64,000 nt of DNA from Rhodamnia argentea (Eukaryota > Streptophyta > Magnoliopsida > Myrtales > Myrtaceae). The stretch is from contig NC_063151.1 in assembly GCF_020921035.1 (NCBI RefSeq), positions 31,936,934 through 32,000,933 on the forward strand. Reading direction: 5' to 3'. A program made the position numbers and the translations under genes. The notes beneath the pieces were generated by a model. It was not told the DNA's origin and searched no databases. It saw only the letters and a program-made list of their open reading frames with translations. Shown piece by piece: positions 45,244-57,600 of this stretch; positions within the stretch are counted from its first letter, which is position 1, and each line of letters opens with the position of its first letter.

Positions 45244-48200
45244 TTTGCCGTGAGAAAAAAATGGGTCTTAAGCTTTACAGCAGAGAACTTAATATGGTCA
45301 ATTGGTAATAACAACAGACAACTAGTTTTGTAGTATTTGCAAACTGAGAGAACAATTCACTCCGTTTAAGGAAAAATATGTGCTTTACAATATATCCAAC
45401 GGCTAATAGAACTTCACAACCCCAAAGGAGCCCCGCCATATAACTACCTGCAGCACCCCACCAAAATAGATGACTATTGCACATACACAATAGATACATG
45501 AAAATATGTGAATGAAGAGTTTTCTCAAGGGTTGAGCTACTCCAGCCAAAACGTGCATTAGGTCAGTCATAAAGACCAGCTGATACATGCATCAATTGAG
45601 AAGCTGTTGCTGGAATGCTCAATACTTGCGCAATCAACTTAACCCAACAGAATAGCAAGGCAAATGATGTAAGAAAAGTAAACAAAAGCATATCAGAAAC
45701 CATACCTAGTGTTGTAATCGACTATGTGATTTGTGGGTTTGACAAGTTTATCCAAGACCACCTATGAGAAGTCACAAGAAAGACCTAATAAATTTGCAAT
45801 TCAATTCAAACTCATGAAAATGATAACTCACTACAATTTTCTTTTTTGGTCGAAACTCACAAAATTGAATAATGCAAGAAAGGGCCAATAATCTCAGTGC
45901 CAGCTGCCATGTTAGTTATTAAGACAGGGTTCACCATAGTTAGTAGGTAACATCACTATGTTCCAAAATCCATCCATAATGAATAAATTAACCAGTTCAA
46001 ACTTCAAAGAGTAGAGACTAGTGGATAACTGTTTTCCTCAACACAAAAACCTGAAACTTTTCTACTATCTCTCAATATAGCACCCACTGCCTTAATCAAA
46101 CCACTCTCAAAACAAAAGAAGTTCAGCATTGCAACTAATAACTTAGATGGAAATAAAATACAATTTTGATATCTCTATTACTTAAGAACTACTAAAAATT
46201 CCCTCCTTCCTCAACCACCAGCACTCCCTCCACTTTCTCAAGCCCCAAGAACCAAAAGAGTGAAAAATGGAGAGAAAAAAGGAAAATGAAATTATAACGA
46301 CACATTTCTTTTTGAAAAAAACTAGATGAAGTGAGATTATACAAATACCTCTCCTTTCACATCAACTAGGGTAATTCTGGTGAGTTCGAAGCCCTCGCCT
46401 GTAATGCACTGAAATAACAGAAAATTAACAAAGATTTAGCAACCAACAAGCCATTCTTGGAAACCTGTGTATTCTGAAATTATGCTTGAACAACAAGAAA
46501 TTAACTTGTAATTTACACCATGCTTCTACTCTTCAACAGGCCAACAATGGCAAGTTGCTAATTGAGAAAGCACAAATTTGAAAATAAAAGATGATCATAG
46601 GCTATTTCCCATTTACAACTTCCTATCAGATTACTCTCATCAATCATCCCCGAACCATTAGGACCATATCTATGCGAACCTCAAAACTAGAGGTGTCAAC
46701 ATGATCATGGGTTTGAGTAGTACAATACAACACAATGTGGGTTTTTAACGGTCTAAAGCCTAACCCATCTGCAGTCCATCTTCACTGTCTTCAGGTTTAA
46801 GTGAGGGGTTTTAGGTGGGGCAACTTATCTTCTAGTTTTATCTTCCAGTTATGAACTTTTCATTTATTCCAAAATTGAATAAAAGTAAAAGATTTATGAT
46901 CTTTCAAGCGTTAGAAAATCATGAAAATTAGTATATGAATTTACATGTTAAATTTATTGATTTTAAGAGATGTCGGATACTTCACTGTGAAACTCTAAAA
47001 TTTGGCAATAAAGAAAAAGTTGCAAACAAGTCGAAAATCTTATTTGGAACCCTATAAAACTACTAAGAATTTTATCTTTTACCCGCTACACGCATAGCAT
47101 AAAAGTTATTGTTTTTAAATATCTATGGATTTCAATAATATGGGTCGGGTCGGGTATGGGTTGCTATATTTGTATTGCATATAAATGGATCAAAACGGGT
47201 TAAATGGGTTGAATTGGGTCGGACCATTTTCGACGAAACCCAAAATCGACTCCACACGCCCATTTCACAGCCCTACTCAGAACCAATGACAAGATAAAGA
47301 ACCAAAGAACAAGTAAACCATTCTTTGACAATTAAATATAACGTACGCTTTAAGATCAGTCATAGATGTTCCATACCATCTCACAATCAAGAGCCAACAA
47401 TTCATAGGGACAAGATCCTGAAGGAGCAGGAAGAGTAGAAACAAATCCTGCAACATCAATGCTTCATAAGCAGCTACTTGGGAAGAATTGTAAGCTAAAG
47501 CTTTCAAACCAAATTTAATTGATAAATGAGGGATTTCTATTTACCTGGTTGGCTGAGACAGTAACCATTGTCTTCCATTTCTTTGTCTGTGAGTGTGTAA
47601 TATGAGAGGGGAAATGGTATATTTTTCAGCATTTCCGAAGTTGATAGATCTGTGGCAACAACATTTCTCCTTTATTAATTGAAAGATAAATATGACAGCA
47701 TGGTCAAGTATGAGAACAGCCCAAAATAATTAAACAAATGCAATCAGAAATTTGATCTGGTGGCTGTGATGCCACTACTGTTATATCATCACAAAACTGA
47801 TTGTTGCCAGATTATGAATACAAATACAGCTGTGATTTTACCACTCATCAACAATCCCTCTCTAGGAAGATCCAAATAGGTCTCCCTTAATTACAACTAA
47901 TTTTTCACGTTGCCACCGTATGATCGTTCTTTCACTTTTCCCTTATCTTCAAAGCTAAGAAAATATTTGCATCCCAACAAATGATAAAATGACTAGGTGA
48001 TTAGCTTTTTCTCTTCATGTAAGCAACAACGTCCCAAAAGCAGCATTATTTTGGTTCGACTCTTAATTGGTCAGTCCATAAACTGTTTTGACAGCATTTC
48101 GTTTGTTCTCTGCTGCTGCTGACTGATGTTCCCGTGGAAGGGAATCTAGTACCATGTCATAGAAAAAATTGAGAGAAACGTTGCCGTGTAGTTTACATGT

Positions 48201-49884
48201 AAGCCAAAATGAAATAATCTTCTATGCCAAAGAACTGCCATGAGATTCGCAACAAACCTTTTCCAAATGTCTGATTAGGGTTTTCTGCCAATTCACTTTG
48301 ACTTCTTTTTCTCTTTAGCTTGCATGTCAGAAGTGCATCTATGGTTTGCATCCCATCTGATACACAACTAGCATGGAATAAACACCAAATCCCATGAGGA
48401 TTGAGCATTTGATGCATTTAGCATGCAAAAACACACAAGAAAAATATATCAAAGACGAGCAGGAAGAAAGTTTGAATAACCTTAGAGCCATAACTGCCCT
48501 TGGACTGCCACAACATTGTTTAAGCCCAGCAAGTAATTTGGAGTTTGACATATACAGTGCAGCATCCAGTCCTGGGATATAAAGCATGACCACTTTTGGA
48601 ATAAGGGGCTTATTCTGCAAATTGCACAAAAAGTACTGATAAATACTGAGAGCATAAATAGTGCTTGACGAAGAATATGGCAACAAGCACAATAACAGCA
48701 CACATATTATCTATTCTAAGACTGTGGCTTCCTTTGAAAATCCGAAGTAGCAATTTACTTCCCAATACAGTTTGCTGCCTCAATATTTGTATGTTGTATA
48801 AACAAATAAGAGTAGGACTGCTTAAGTTTAATCTAACAAATTACTGTTCATGAAGTAAAACGAACCACTAGCAAGCCAAAGCACCACGAATCAAACACCA
48901 AAAGACTTGTACAGTAGGCAACAGACAATCGGTATAGAGAGAGGCTATTTAAATAATATCCTAGCATGTAGAACAGACATGATTCTCATAAAAGCTACAG
49001 TTGAATGGTAACCCAAGTATAACAATAGCTTGCAGAAAGCAACAGAAAACAACATTATAACTGTGCCATTCGCGAGCATCAAACTATATCAACAAAAGAC
49101 CTTATACTTCATGCAGAGTTAACACCCTTCGACTATAAACGTGAACTAACTCTCCATCTAGCAGTCATCTCAAAGATAGAGCGATGCACTGCATCATCTG
49201 TTTCTTTCATCTTTGCCATATAGTCAATCATCGCATTACCTTAGTTGACATCAATAAAAACATTATGCAAAATGCGGATACCAAATCATCAAATATTCAA
49301 AGGAGCAGTTGGAGGGGAAGAAGTGAGAAGTCATTTACTTTAATGAAAACCCATGATGGCATAAATCCTTCAGCAAGAACCCAAGTAACAAGTCCTTGAA
49401 TGTCCTGTTTCACCAAAAAGCTCACATGTCTACACATCGTACTAGCACCAAAAAGAATGAACAGGAGAAAAGAAGGAAATTACTTGCAAATTCAGGGTTG
49501 AGTTAGCTTCAGGAGTCTTCAAGACAACTTCTGCTTTAGCCTGTAAAAGTCAGGTCAATCCCAATAGGTAAATCCAAACCCTTCCCCCCTTTAAACCGCA
49601 TAGGACTAGTGAAGATTCCACCTCTTTAAACACGACTAATTGTCTTCTAATGCTATTATAATCGAAACGTAAGATCTTCAGTCCATTATACTACTTCCTG
49701 GCAAACCAAAAAAAAAAAGGGTTGCTTCTTGCCCCCAACCCCCCTCCGGCAAAAAAAAAAAAAAACAGATTAGACCGAAACCCAGAGACAGAGACAGAGA
49801 GAGTACCTCAGGTCCATAGACATCGAAGAAGGTGTTGCCATTGTTGGAGTCGCTTCTTTGGTTTTTGTGGCTCGAAGAAGCCAT
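42574..49884 (-). CDS. Small RNA degrading nuclease 5-like DEDDh 3'-5' exonuclease
   Basis: Fourteen coding exons on the minus strand: 49884-49807, 49540-49484, 49404-49339, 48614-48481, 48367-48258, 47649-47545, 47447-47377, 46408-46349, 45761-45706, 44477-44417, 44254-43990, 43883-43702, 43619-43324 and 42697-42574. The sum is 1665 nt, 554 residues, close to Arabidopsis SDN5. The DEDDh catalytic set is complete: LDCEM (D204, E206), [10 protein letters not shown] (D287) and [10 protein letters not shown] (H335, D340). Family knowledge: these REX1/NEF-sp relatives trim 3' ends of RNA; SDN members degrade small RNAs. The start is the first ATG of the first exon. The C-terminal third (KSERAHFVW... 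and [10 protein letters not shown]...) is the plant-typical extension. The intron after 43990 has a GC donor (ATG|GCAAGT); the intron 46409-47376 carries a hAT MITE. No inactivating change was seen. Confidence 0.92.
45203..45240. repeat. (GA)n microsatellite in an SDN5 intron
   Basis: GA run of about 37 bases between the exons ending at 45706 and starting at 44477. Confidence 0.95.
46688..47275. mobile_element. hAT-type MITE in an SDN5-like gene intron
   Basis: Termini TAGAGGTGTCAACATG and, inverted, TAGGGCTGTGAAATGGG. Flanking eight-base segments CTCAAAAC (46680-46687) and CTCAGAAC (47276-47283) differ at one base, a slightly aged 8-bp duplication. The interior has 'tgggtcgggtcgggt' and 'gggttaaatgggtt' words of the kind seen in the partial element at 19226-19420. 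588 bp, no transposase. Confidence 0.87.
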
Positions 49885-52509
49885 TTTTTCATGCCTCCCG
49901 GGTCAAGTCTCGCCACAAAGCTGCAAGTTTTCTTCACTATTTCCTTGTGTCTTACCCAATGGAACTGCTTTCGTGTAACCAAAAAGCCGTCGGCCTTCAG
50001 GGCAAAAGCTCTCCTTTTTCCCGGGTTCCTCAGTTTTGCTTTGTTGGGTCTCCCCCTCTCTATCTCTCTCTCTCTCTCTCTCGGTGTACGCCGAGCTATT
50101 TGTTCGTACCCTAATGAGCAAAGTTCTTCTGAAGGCCATTGATCAAGATAATTTATAACCATAGTAAAAGATTATGAAAATCTAAGAGAAACACATCATA
50201 AAACCTTTAAAAAAAATCAAGGACCTAAAATGTCCTCAATTTTTTTTTAAAGAGGACCACTCAATCCTAATGAAAAAGGAGAAGAAGTCACTAAACTTCG
50301 CAACAAATTAAATAAGGTTCTAAAGTAACCACATCAGTTTCAAAAATATGCTTGTTTGGTCAAGAGCATTTTCGTCATTTACTTTTTTATTTTTTCTATC
50401 TTTTTCTTCCTTTTTGCGGTGGCCGATTAAAAAATGCAAATTTTTTACATAAAAAAAAACACTAAATCAAAAAAGAAAAAATAACGAAAAAATTATAATA
50501 ATAAAAAAAAAGAATACACACGCGAGCGTGCAAAAAAGAAAAAAACCGAAGCTTCCGCCTATGGCCGTCGCCCCGTCACCGGTGGGGCAATGGCAATGGC
50601 CATTAATAAAAGACGTAAATCCATTGGAATGAAATGGTTATTGCTATATACTCCAATAACGAATCATTGATTTAAGTTTAACTGAATAACTAAATAAAAT
50701 AAATAGATTTGGAGTATGTGTATGGCAGTAGATATAATTTAGATTTTTTTGTGGTATTAACCCTCTATACATTGAGCAGTCAATCAATGACTTCCATAGA
50801 CGAACAAATTGGCATTCGCATTATGCTCCTTTGTTTGTGTCTTGTGCCACCGGTGGTGAACATAATATTTATAAAGGTAACATGATATTTTTTTTTTTTG
50901 TTATGCCAGTTAATGAATACGAAATGTGTGAACAAAAAGAAAAGCTTTCCACTTTTCTTAACCATTTGAGCAATTATTTTTATTATGGAACAAGGGATTA
51001 CGGTCTGGACTCGATCGTGAATCCTAGGACGACCGACAAATCGATTTGTCGGTCGAAACCTTTATTTCTTAGAATCATTTTTCGTGATTTATGTCGTGAA
51101 ACGCCTCATTGTAATTGATAGTTCCACGTCCCCAATGAATTGGGACATCTCGCCATCCCGAGCGAGGAATGTGTTTGGACTCAACATAGCAACTAATTTT
51201 GCCATATCACATCTTATGAAGGGCGGTATAATCTCTCAACCAATTTATACACGGGTGGCCAACTCCACCTTCGGACATCTTCCAACAAACATTCTTTTAT
51301 CGTAGTTTCCTAGTGCAAACTATCTGACAACATTCCCACGATCCAGTTATTCTTCCATCCCACATCCCTCATGCTTCTCTCGGTGTTACGATTCTTTTTT
51401 TTTTATCGAAAAGAAAATTCTCATTTCACATGAAAAGGATATAAATAATTTCAAGATAAAACCAATCTCAAAGAGTTACAGTCCATTACAAATCCGAAAA
51501 ATAAATCGCCTTAGTACAGACTGCAGAAACTCGCTCATTCCACAAGAACGAATTCGTGATACCATTATAGCACAACCGGCGGTCGATAACCAAAACTCGC
51601 ATCGCTAGTGATGGGCACACCTCGCGATTTTTGAGATTTTCCTCTCTAATAGCTACGATTTTGCGAAAAGGCAATCATGATAGAAAAAATCTCGAATGGC
51701 GACACAAAGGCATCATTCAGCAATGCGCTATAGAGATACCAATTAGGTGTGAGCAACATTGGAACCTTGATCGATGGGCGGATCTAGGCAGGCTGGCTTA
51801 GTAACAAGCTACATAGATGTTTTGCCGTGGTCGCCTTCAATTAAAATAGAACTACCATTGAACTTTCTACACAAAATCAATTGGACTTGGACTGCATTTG
51901 TTTCGGTTTTTGGAGAAAGCCTATGAAAAAATGCGGAGAACTATAGGATAAAGGGATTTCACGAAAAGAAAACATTGTTTCATAGGGTCAAAGTCCCTCG
52001 AAAAAACTGAACCAAATGCATAATTTGGGAGGAAAATAAAAAAGAAAGAAAGGTAGAAAAACCTTCAGGCCATTGGGGCCTAGATAGGCCCAGCAGCTTG
52101 CAGGCCTATGGTCATCTTTAGCTATGGGTGGAATTAAAAGTGAAGGAGAAGACGAAGGAGACGGCCGTTTGCTCCTATCCATTGTTTTTGTGCTGCTGCT
52201 CCTTTTCCTTGTTTCAGCCCAACCCTCAAAGTCCGCCCACTCTCTAGTTATTACTATCCACATGCACCCGAACGCCTTCACGACCTCACGATCCCCCGCA
52301 GGTGTCTATCCATTCCCATTCCCATTCCCGTTCACAGGCTCTTCTACTTCTCCTTCATCCCCATGAACAAACGCAAAAACAGAATAAAAGAACCCCCCGA
52401 AAGAGAACAAAAAGAACCAAAAGGAGAGACTTCATAGGAATCAGCTCAGTCCCCCCAAAAAAAAAGGGGGAAACATCTCACGGTTCATTTGGAGAGAGAG
52501 GGGAAGGGA
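49885..52509. other. Intergenic region between the divergent SDN5-like and thioredoxin genes
   Basis: The first 300 bases are the exonuclease leader/promoter with a CT tract at about 50058-50082. About 50195-50640 resembles the foldback family ('aaggacctaaaatgtcctca' near 50220, small GC-rich core at 50550-50590), but arms are poorly paired. No gene was recognised at 50700-52100. The last 350 bases are thioredoxin promoter/leader. Confidence 0.4.
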
Positions 52510-53387
52510 ATGGAGCAGAATGTACAGATGATGAGCATGACGAGAGGTAGAGTCTTGCAGTGTTGCGACCGCTCTATCGCATTCGCATGCAAAGGGTTGC
52601 CAAATTTGCCGACACGAAGAGGAGGGGTGATGCTGGAGAAGTCCGCTCTCAACTTCTCGCTGTCTTCTCCTCCTCCTCCTCCTCCTCTCAGCATTAGGCG
52701 CCAGAGGAAGTCTAGCGTACTCTGCAAGGCTCGTGACGCACTAGATGAAGGTCAGCTTCTAGCTCCTGGTGTATATGTACCTGCACTCCTCTTTCGTGCC
52801 AATGTGATGCATATGGGTGGTCCTTGAGCTCTTGCCCGTTTATTTCACTATTTGAAGTTCGGATGCGAGCTGTTAGAGTAATTCCAGTCTCATAGTCTAC
52901 TCTTGAGGCGAATAAAACACCAGCTTTCATCCATACATGTCGGCAAAATTATGTTCTCATCATCGTCCTATGAACTTAGATACTTGAAGCATTTCCCGAA
53001 AAGGGGAAGGATAAATTGCTGCAACAGATAATATGCAAAGTGCTTGCTTGACTCGATGTTTGTGCAGTACGAGTGGTGACCGACTCGAGCTGGGACAACC
53101 TGGTTATCAGCAGCGAGAACCCCGTCCTGGTGGAGTTCTGGGCGCCATGGTGCGGACCCTGCAGGATGATAGCCCCAGTCATCGACGAGCTGGCCAAGGA
53201 GTACGCCGGCAAGATCGCCTGCTACAAGCTCAACACCGACGACTGCCCTACCATTGCCACGCAGTACGGGATCCGAAGCATCCCGACCGTCCTCTTCTTC
53301 AAGAGTGGCGAGAAGAAGGAGAGTGTGATCGGGGCCGTCCCCAAGTCCACCTTATCTGCCACCATTGAGAAGTACCTTGATCTGTGA
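52510..53387 (+). CDS. Thioredoxin m-type, chloroplastic
   Basis: Two exons, 52510-52750 and 53068-53387, total 561 nt, 186 residues, GT-AG intron. The first about 75 residues are rich in Ser, Arg and hydroxylated residues with a proline run (SSPPPPPP), typical of a plastid transit peptide. The mature domain begins near [11 protein letters not shown]. The redox site WCGPC is at residues 108-112, and the cis-proline motif RSIPT follows. m-type thioredoxins accept electrons from ferredoxin-thioredoxin reductase and switch Calvin-cycle and other stromal enzymes. The ATG at 52510 is the first true ATG in frame (the codon opening the longer frame is TTG). The intron sits at the junction of transit peptide and mature domain. 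It is intact. Confidence 0.95.
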
Positions 53388-54632
53388 ATTGTGAGAGCCT
53401 CTCAAAACATTCACTCTTCAGGATTTTGCCTCAGTGCTTGTACTACATTACTTGATGTGTTCATAAGACCCATTCTCATGAAACTCAGATATTATAGTAC
53501 ATGAAAATACTGCCATTTTAAATCTACCGTTTCTTTGTGGGTGAAGAATGGAGATCTTATTCGGCAAAATATGTGCTTTGATTAACATCTGCTGTTTCTT
53601 CAGCTACAGAGCCGTTACTGTGCCGCCCTTTTTGTGCTCAACGCTCAATTAACCCGACACGCTTAGTTTTGAATGACCAGGAACTGACTTAATCACAAAC
53701 CATGCGAACATTCATGTCTAGAACGGAGTCGAAGAGCGATTGTCAACCAGCTTTATTGTGCTCTTTCAATTAGTACAATCTCTAGGACTTCGATTACATT
53801 GAAGCCATTGATCGATTCCGAGAACTCGGGCACACACAAGTACTCGTCAACCACACGGACATTGCTCTGTAATATAATCAGACGAACAGAGAGCGAGCAT
53901 TATTGAGAAATGTCCATCAAATCCCATACTCTCTTGTTAGGACATTTCCTAGTTATCTGGCCATCCAAAGGATATGGTGGAAAAGGAATTATCTTGCGCA
54001 CAAGAAAGAAGTTGGGATTTGGAGATGACCTGTTTTGCTGCGACCTCAAGCCAAAGTAGTATGAGAGACGCTGGAGCTTCATGGCAAGAACCTAGTTAAA
54101 AGAACAAGAAAGAGCGGGCAATAATGAAATCACTTCAGAGACCCAGATAAAAAAGAGGTTGTACATTGATACTGCTTCAAGGCCCAACAAGTTTTATACA
54201 TTGAGAGAGAGAGGAGAGGCAGAGAGAGATTGAGAGTGATGAAATGGGGTACAGTGAATAGTTTCTCAGTTTGGCCGTGAATCGAGGGAAGCACACACTT
54301 CCGGTACATCCACCAGATAGTAACACCTCCCGGAACCAAATTCACCATGTCAACGGCGGCAGTTAGTTGGACAGTCAGCTGTATAAGCTATGTAACGGAG
54401 AACCACTCAGACGGAAAAGCTGGAGCAATTTCAAGACATTCCACATTATGACTCAACACTGTATGCTGTATGTTCCTACTTTGCTGTTTCTCTGGAATTA
54501 GGTTGAAAGCAGAGGAAGCCCCTAAAAGCTATCTCTCCAGGTACATGATCTCCTAGGGGGCTGATGGCGTCCATGCCATGTCTAATGATGTTCTCTGCTA
54601 CCAACAACCCATTCATCGCTTGTCCACACTGT
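53388..54632. other. 3' regions of the convergent thioredoxin and SEUSS genes
   Basis: About 53388-53530 is the likely thioredoxin 3' UTR and about 54240-54632 the likely SEUSS 3' UTR. Minus-strand frames at 53900-54082 and 54130-54348 were considered as small exons but have no family resemblance that could be named. Confidence 0.45.
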
Positions 54633-57600
54633 TCAAGGGGATTGTTTCCAATCGAACTGAAGATCGGTAAAGCCATTAGCAGCTCCTAGCCCGTTAAGAA
54701 GCTGAGCATTCAAGTCCTGTTGTTGATTCATGCTTTGTCCCCGGACCATAGGCATCATTCCAACCCGTCCGTTCATAAGTGAACCATTAGCCATCGCGTT
54801 CCTGAGGCCACTGACCATTACAGACTGGCCCTGGCCCTGGCCCATTCCCCCAACCATGGTGCTGTACCCAGAACTTCCAAAACCAGGGTTGCTGCTGGTG
54901 GGCCCATTCCCGACAAAGTACCCAGTACTATTCTGGCCCATATTAGAGCAACTTGGTGAAAGACCACTAACATGTTTCATGTCATTCCCCATAGAACCGA
55001 TGCCCACCATACCACCTGAACCATTGAGTTGGCCTGATATCATGTTTTGCAGGATCTTCTGGACGCAGCTTTGGTTATCATTGACATCGCCCTCGCTGGA
55101 AATAGCAGGCGGGCCATTATGGGGACCTTGCATTGGATTGTTGGGTGGGGATGGTGTAGGTGGTTGGAATGAGGATGTGTTCGGTTGTGCCGGAGGAGCT
55201 GTAGAGGAGGAACTGGGAGAGGGATTCTGGACCCCACCAGCTCCCCCGTAAGGGCTACCCACATTAGCCAAAGGACCTTGCTTTCTGTAGTTCATTGAAT
55301 TCTGGTGCAGGAGGCCAACAATTGTGCTGGAAGATGCAGAAGAGGAAGCTGCGTTTACGGGGTTATTTACACTGACCCCACCACTGTGCGTAGGAATTTG
55401 CGTTGCACTGGCCTGGACAGAATTTTGATCTCTGCTTGTGTTCTGAGCAGCCGTTTGCCGCTGCTGGTGTTGTTGCTCAGGCTGTAGAGGTACATTGTCA
55501 CCCCCAGATCGCGGACTTGTTCTGCGAGGGAACTTGACCAAGCTTTCTGAGGAGGAACCAATATGTCAAAAATGTGTTTTCTGAAACTATCTGGGTGAAG
55601 GGGAGATGATGAACGATGCTCGTTTCCCTTTGGCCAGAAAAGTAAGGAATATAATATGCTGACAATAAACTTGCATAAAAGCTTACCCATAGGTCCTGTT
55701 CTTGTTTCCCTGCTGTAATCAATTAAATCTTTCATGCTATTAACTACTTCAGATATCTGCCAGAGATCCAGGAAAAACAACACAAATAAATGAGTCGAAA
55801 TCGCGAAGTTCTAACAAAGTCTCCACGCACTAATAAATCCAACTAAAGATTACTTGAAGAAACAAAAAACATGGCAAAAGGGAAAAACCAGAGATGCTAA
55901 AGTCAAAGGAACCCAACAGACAACAGTGAAGGTGAAGCAAAAGGCCAACTAAATAAGTCTCCAACTAATTGTTTCATACGTTCCACAAACGAGGATATCG
56001 CTTAAATTATATCACAAAAAGTTCTGCATAGATCATGGAGCCAGTAGGCACTACCTGGAGGCACCGTACATATCTTTTTGTATATCCTAGATCATTTACT
56101 AATGGCACTTCAAGAGCTTTTGCCAATTGACGAGCAGATGAAAGAAACCTGAAGGATAAATACGAAAATCCATTAGCCATCAGCAAGGCAATCTACCACA
56201 TTGGACAGGTAGAACAGACTAAAAACTGGAATGTGCATCTCAAAATTCCATGCCGTGCAATGTATATTGATTTGTTCTAAGTAATTCATAAAAGTAGCCT
56301 CAACATATCAGAGTCATATTTCGTGAACGAAAGTCCACGAGCATGAACTTCTTCCGAACCTTTATTAGGAGATCCCAATCATCCCAAAGTAAAGTCCTCT
56401 CCCACTCCAGTAATGCAATTCTTATATTTCACTCCATCCCAATTTCCACGTTACGAAGAACACTAACAAAACACAAACAATTAATCATCAAGTGGATGCA
56501 CATCAGCAGCAAACAGTGCCATACGGACATTTATCCAGCCAAGCGAGCACTGCATTGCAACACAAATGGGGAAATTGCACCATCCCTCTTATCCTCTGCA
56601 TGTTTTAGCATTTGCATCTACACAGGCACACATGGGACTCAGCTCTATATATTGCAGAGGAAGCTTTAAATGGAGCACGCACTCTCTCTCTCTCTCTCTC
56701 AAACAGATAGAAAAGTGGGAAGGGCCACATTCACTGAGATAGAAAAGACGTAATACAAACCTCCATTTGGTCGGACAAAGGCAAAGAAGTCCACTGATAC
56801 TACCGAATCAGGAAAGAGATAAGTGATTCAATCCAATATTACGAGAAAACTCACATGTTACAATTATTCTGCAACTCTGATACGGATAAATTAGATGATG
56901 CATTTTGGGTAGCTGCTTGGTACTTTTGAGCTGCAGCTCCTAACTGACTAACCTGCGTGTGTTGTAAAGAACCCTTGAATTATAAACCAAATAGAGATCA
57001 GATGCACTGAAACTTCCCAAATAAGCAGAAGAATCACCACATGTCGTACTTCCCATACTGATCAATAAGTATAGTATGGATGATTGACGAAATATCTCCA
57101 GAAATGCCTTCTACTAGACAGTCACTTCCACCATCATCCCATTTAGAAACTTGACAGGTAAATCAGGCAACTAAACAAACAATAACTAATCACGGGACAC
57201 CACTTGTGAGGCAGGGCTTATCATTTTCAGTGGTGATTAACTTCACGTGCATATCAACTAGAGAGAATGTGGATTACCACTAAATTGACTATTCATACAA
57301 GAACTTTGCTCCTCGTCTTATTCAAACATTCCTTCCTTTTGTCTTCTGGCCATTACTGAACTATCCAACAGATGTAATGATGATGCTACTTATGCCATCT
57401 AAAAGGGTGGGTCAATTTTATCTGGGAAGCTCCCTGATTTATTGGTACATTACAGATACCAGATAAAGGTACAGAGTAGCCATGATTTAAAGTACATAGT
57501 TATCCTCCTATCAGTCGTACGCTGCCAAAAATAGACCACGAGGATGCAGTTCCACGAATATCCCATGTATAATGATATTAACCAAGTAGTATAGATGCAA

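Noticed and set aside
49770..50162. 130-codon frame overlapping exon 1 of the exonuclease gene in another frame
   Set aside because: Composed largely of a GA microsatellite translated as Glu-Arg repeats and of leader sequence.
53900..54348. Two small minus-strand frames between thioredoxin and SEUSS, considered as exons of a small gene
   Set aside because: A plausible acceptor exists at the first, but no family could be named and the second lies in the probable SEUSS 3' UTR.
54730..55251. 173-codon plus-strand frame
   Set aside because: Antisense to the low-complexity C-terminal exon of SEUSS; proline-rich content is the mirror of Gly/Gln-rich coding.
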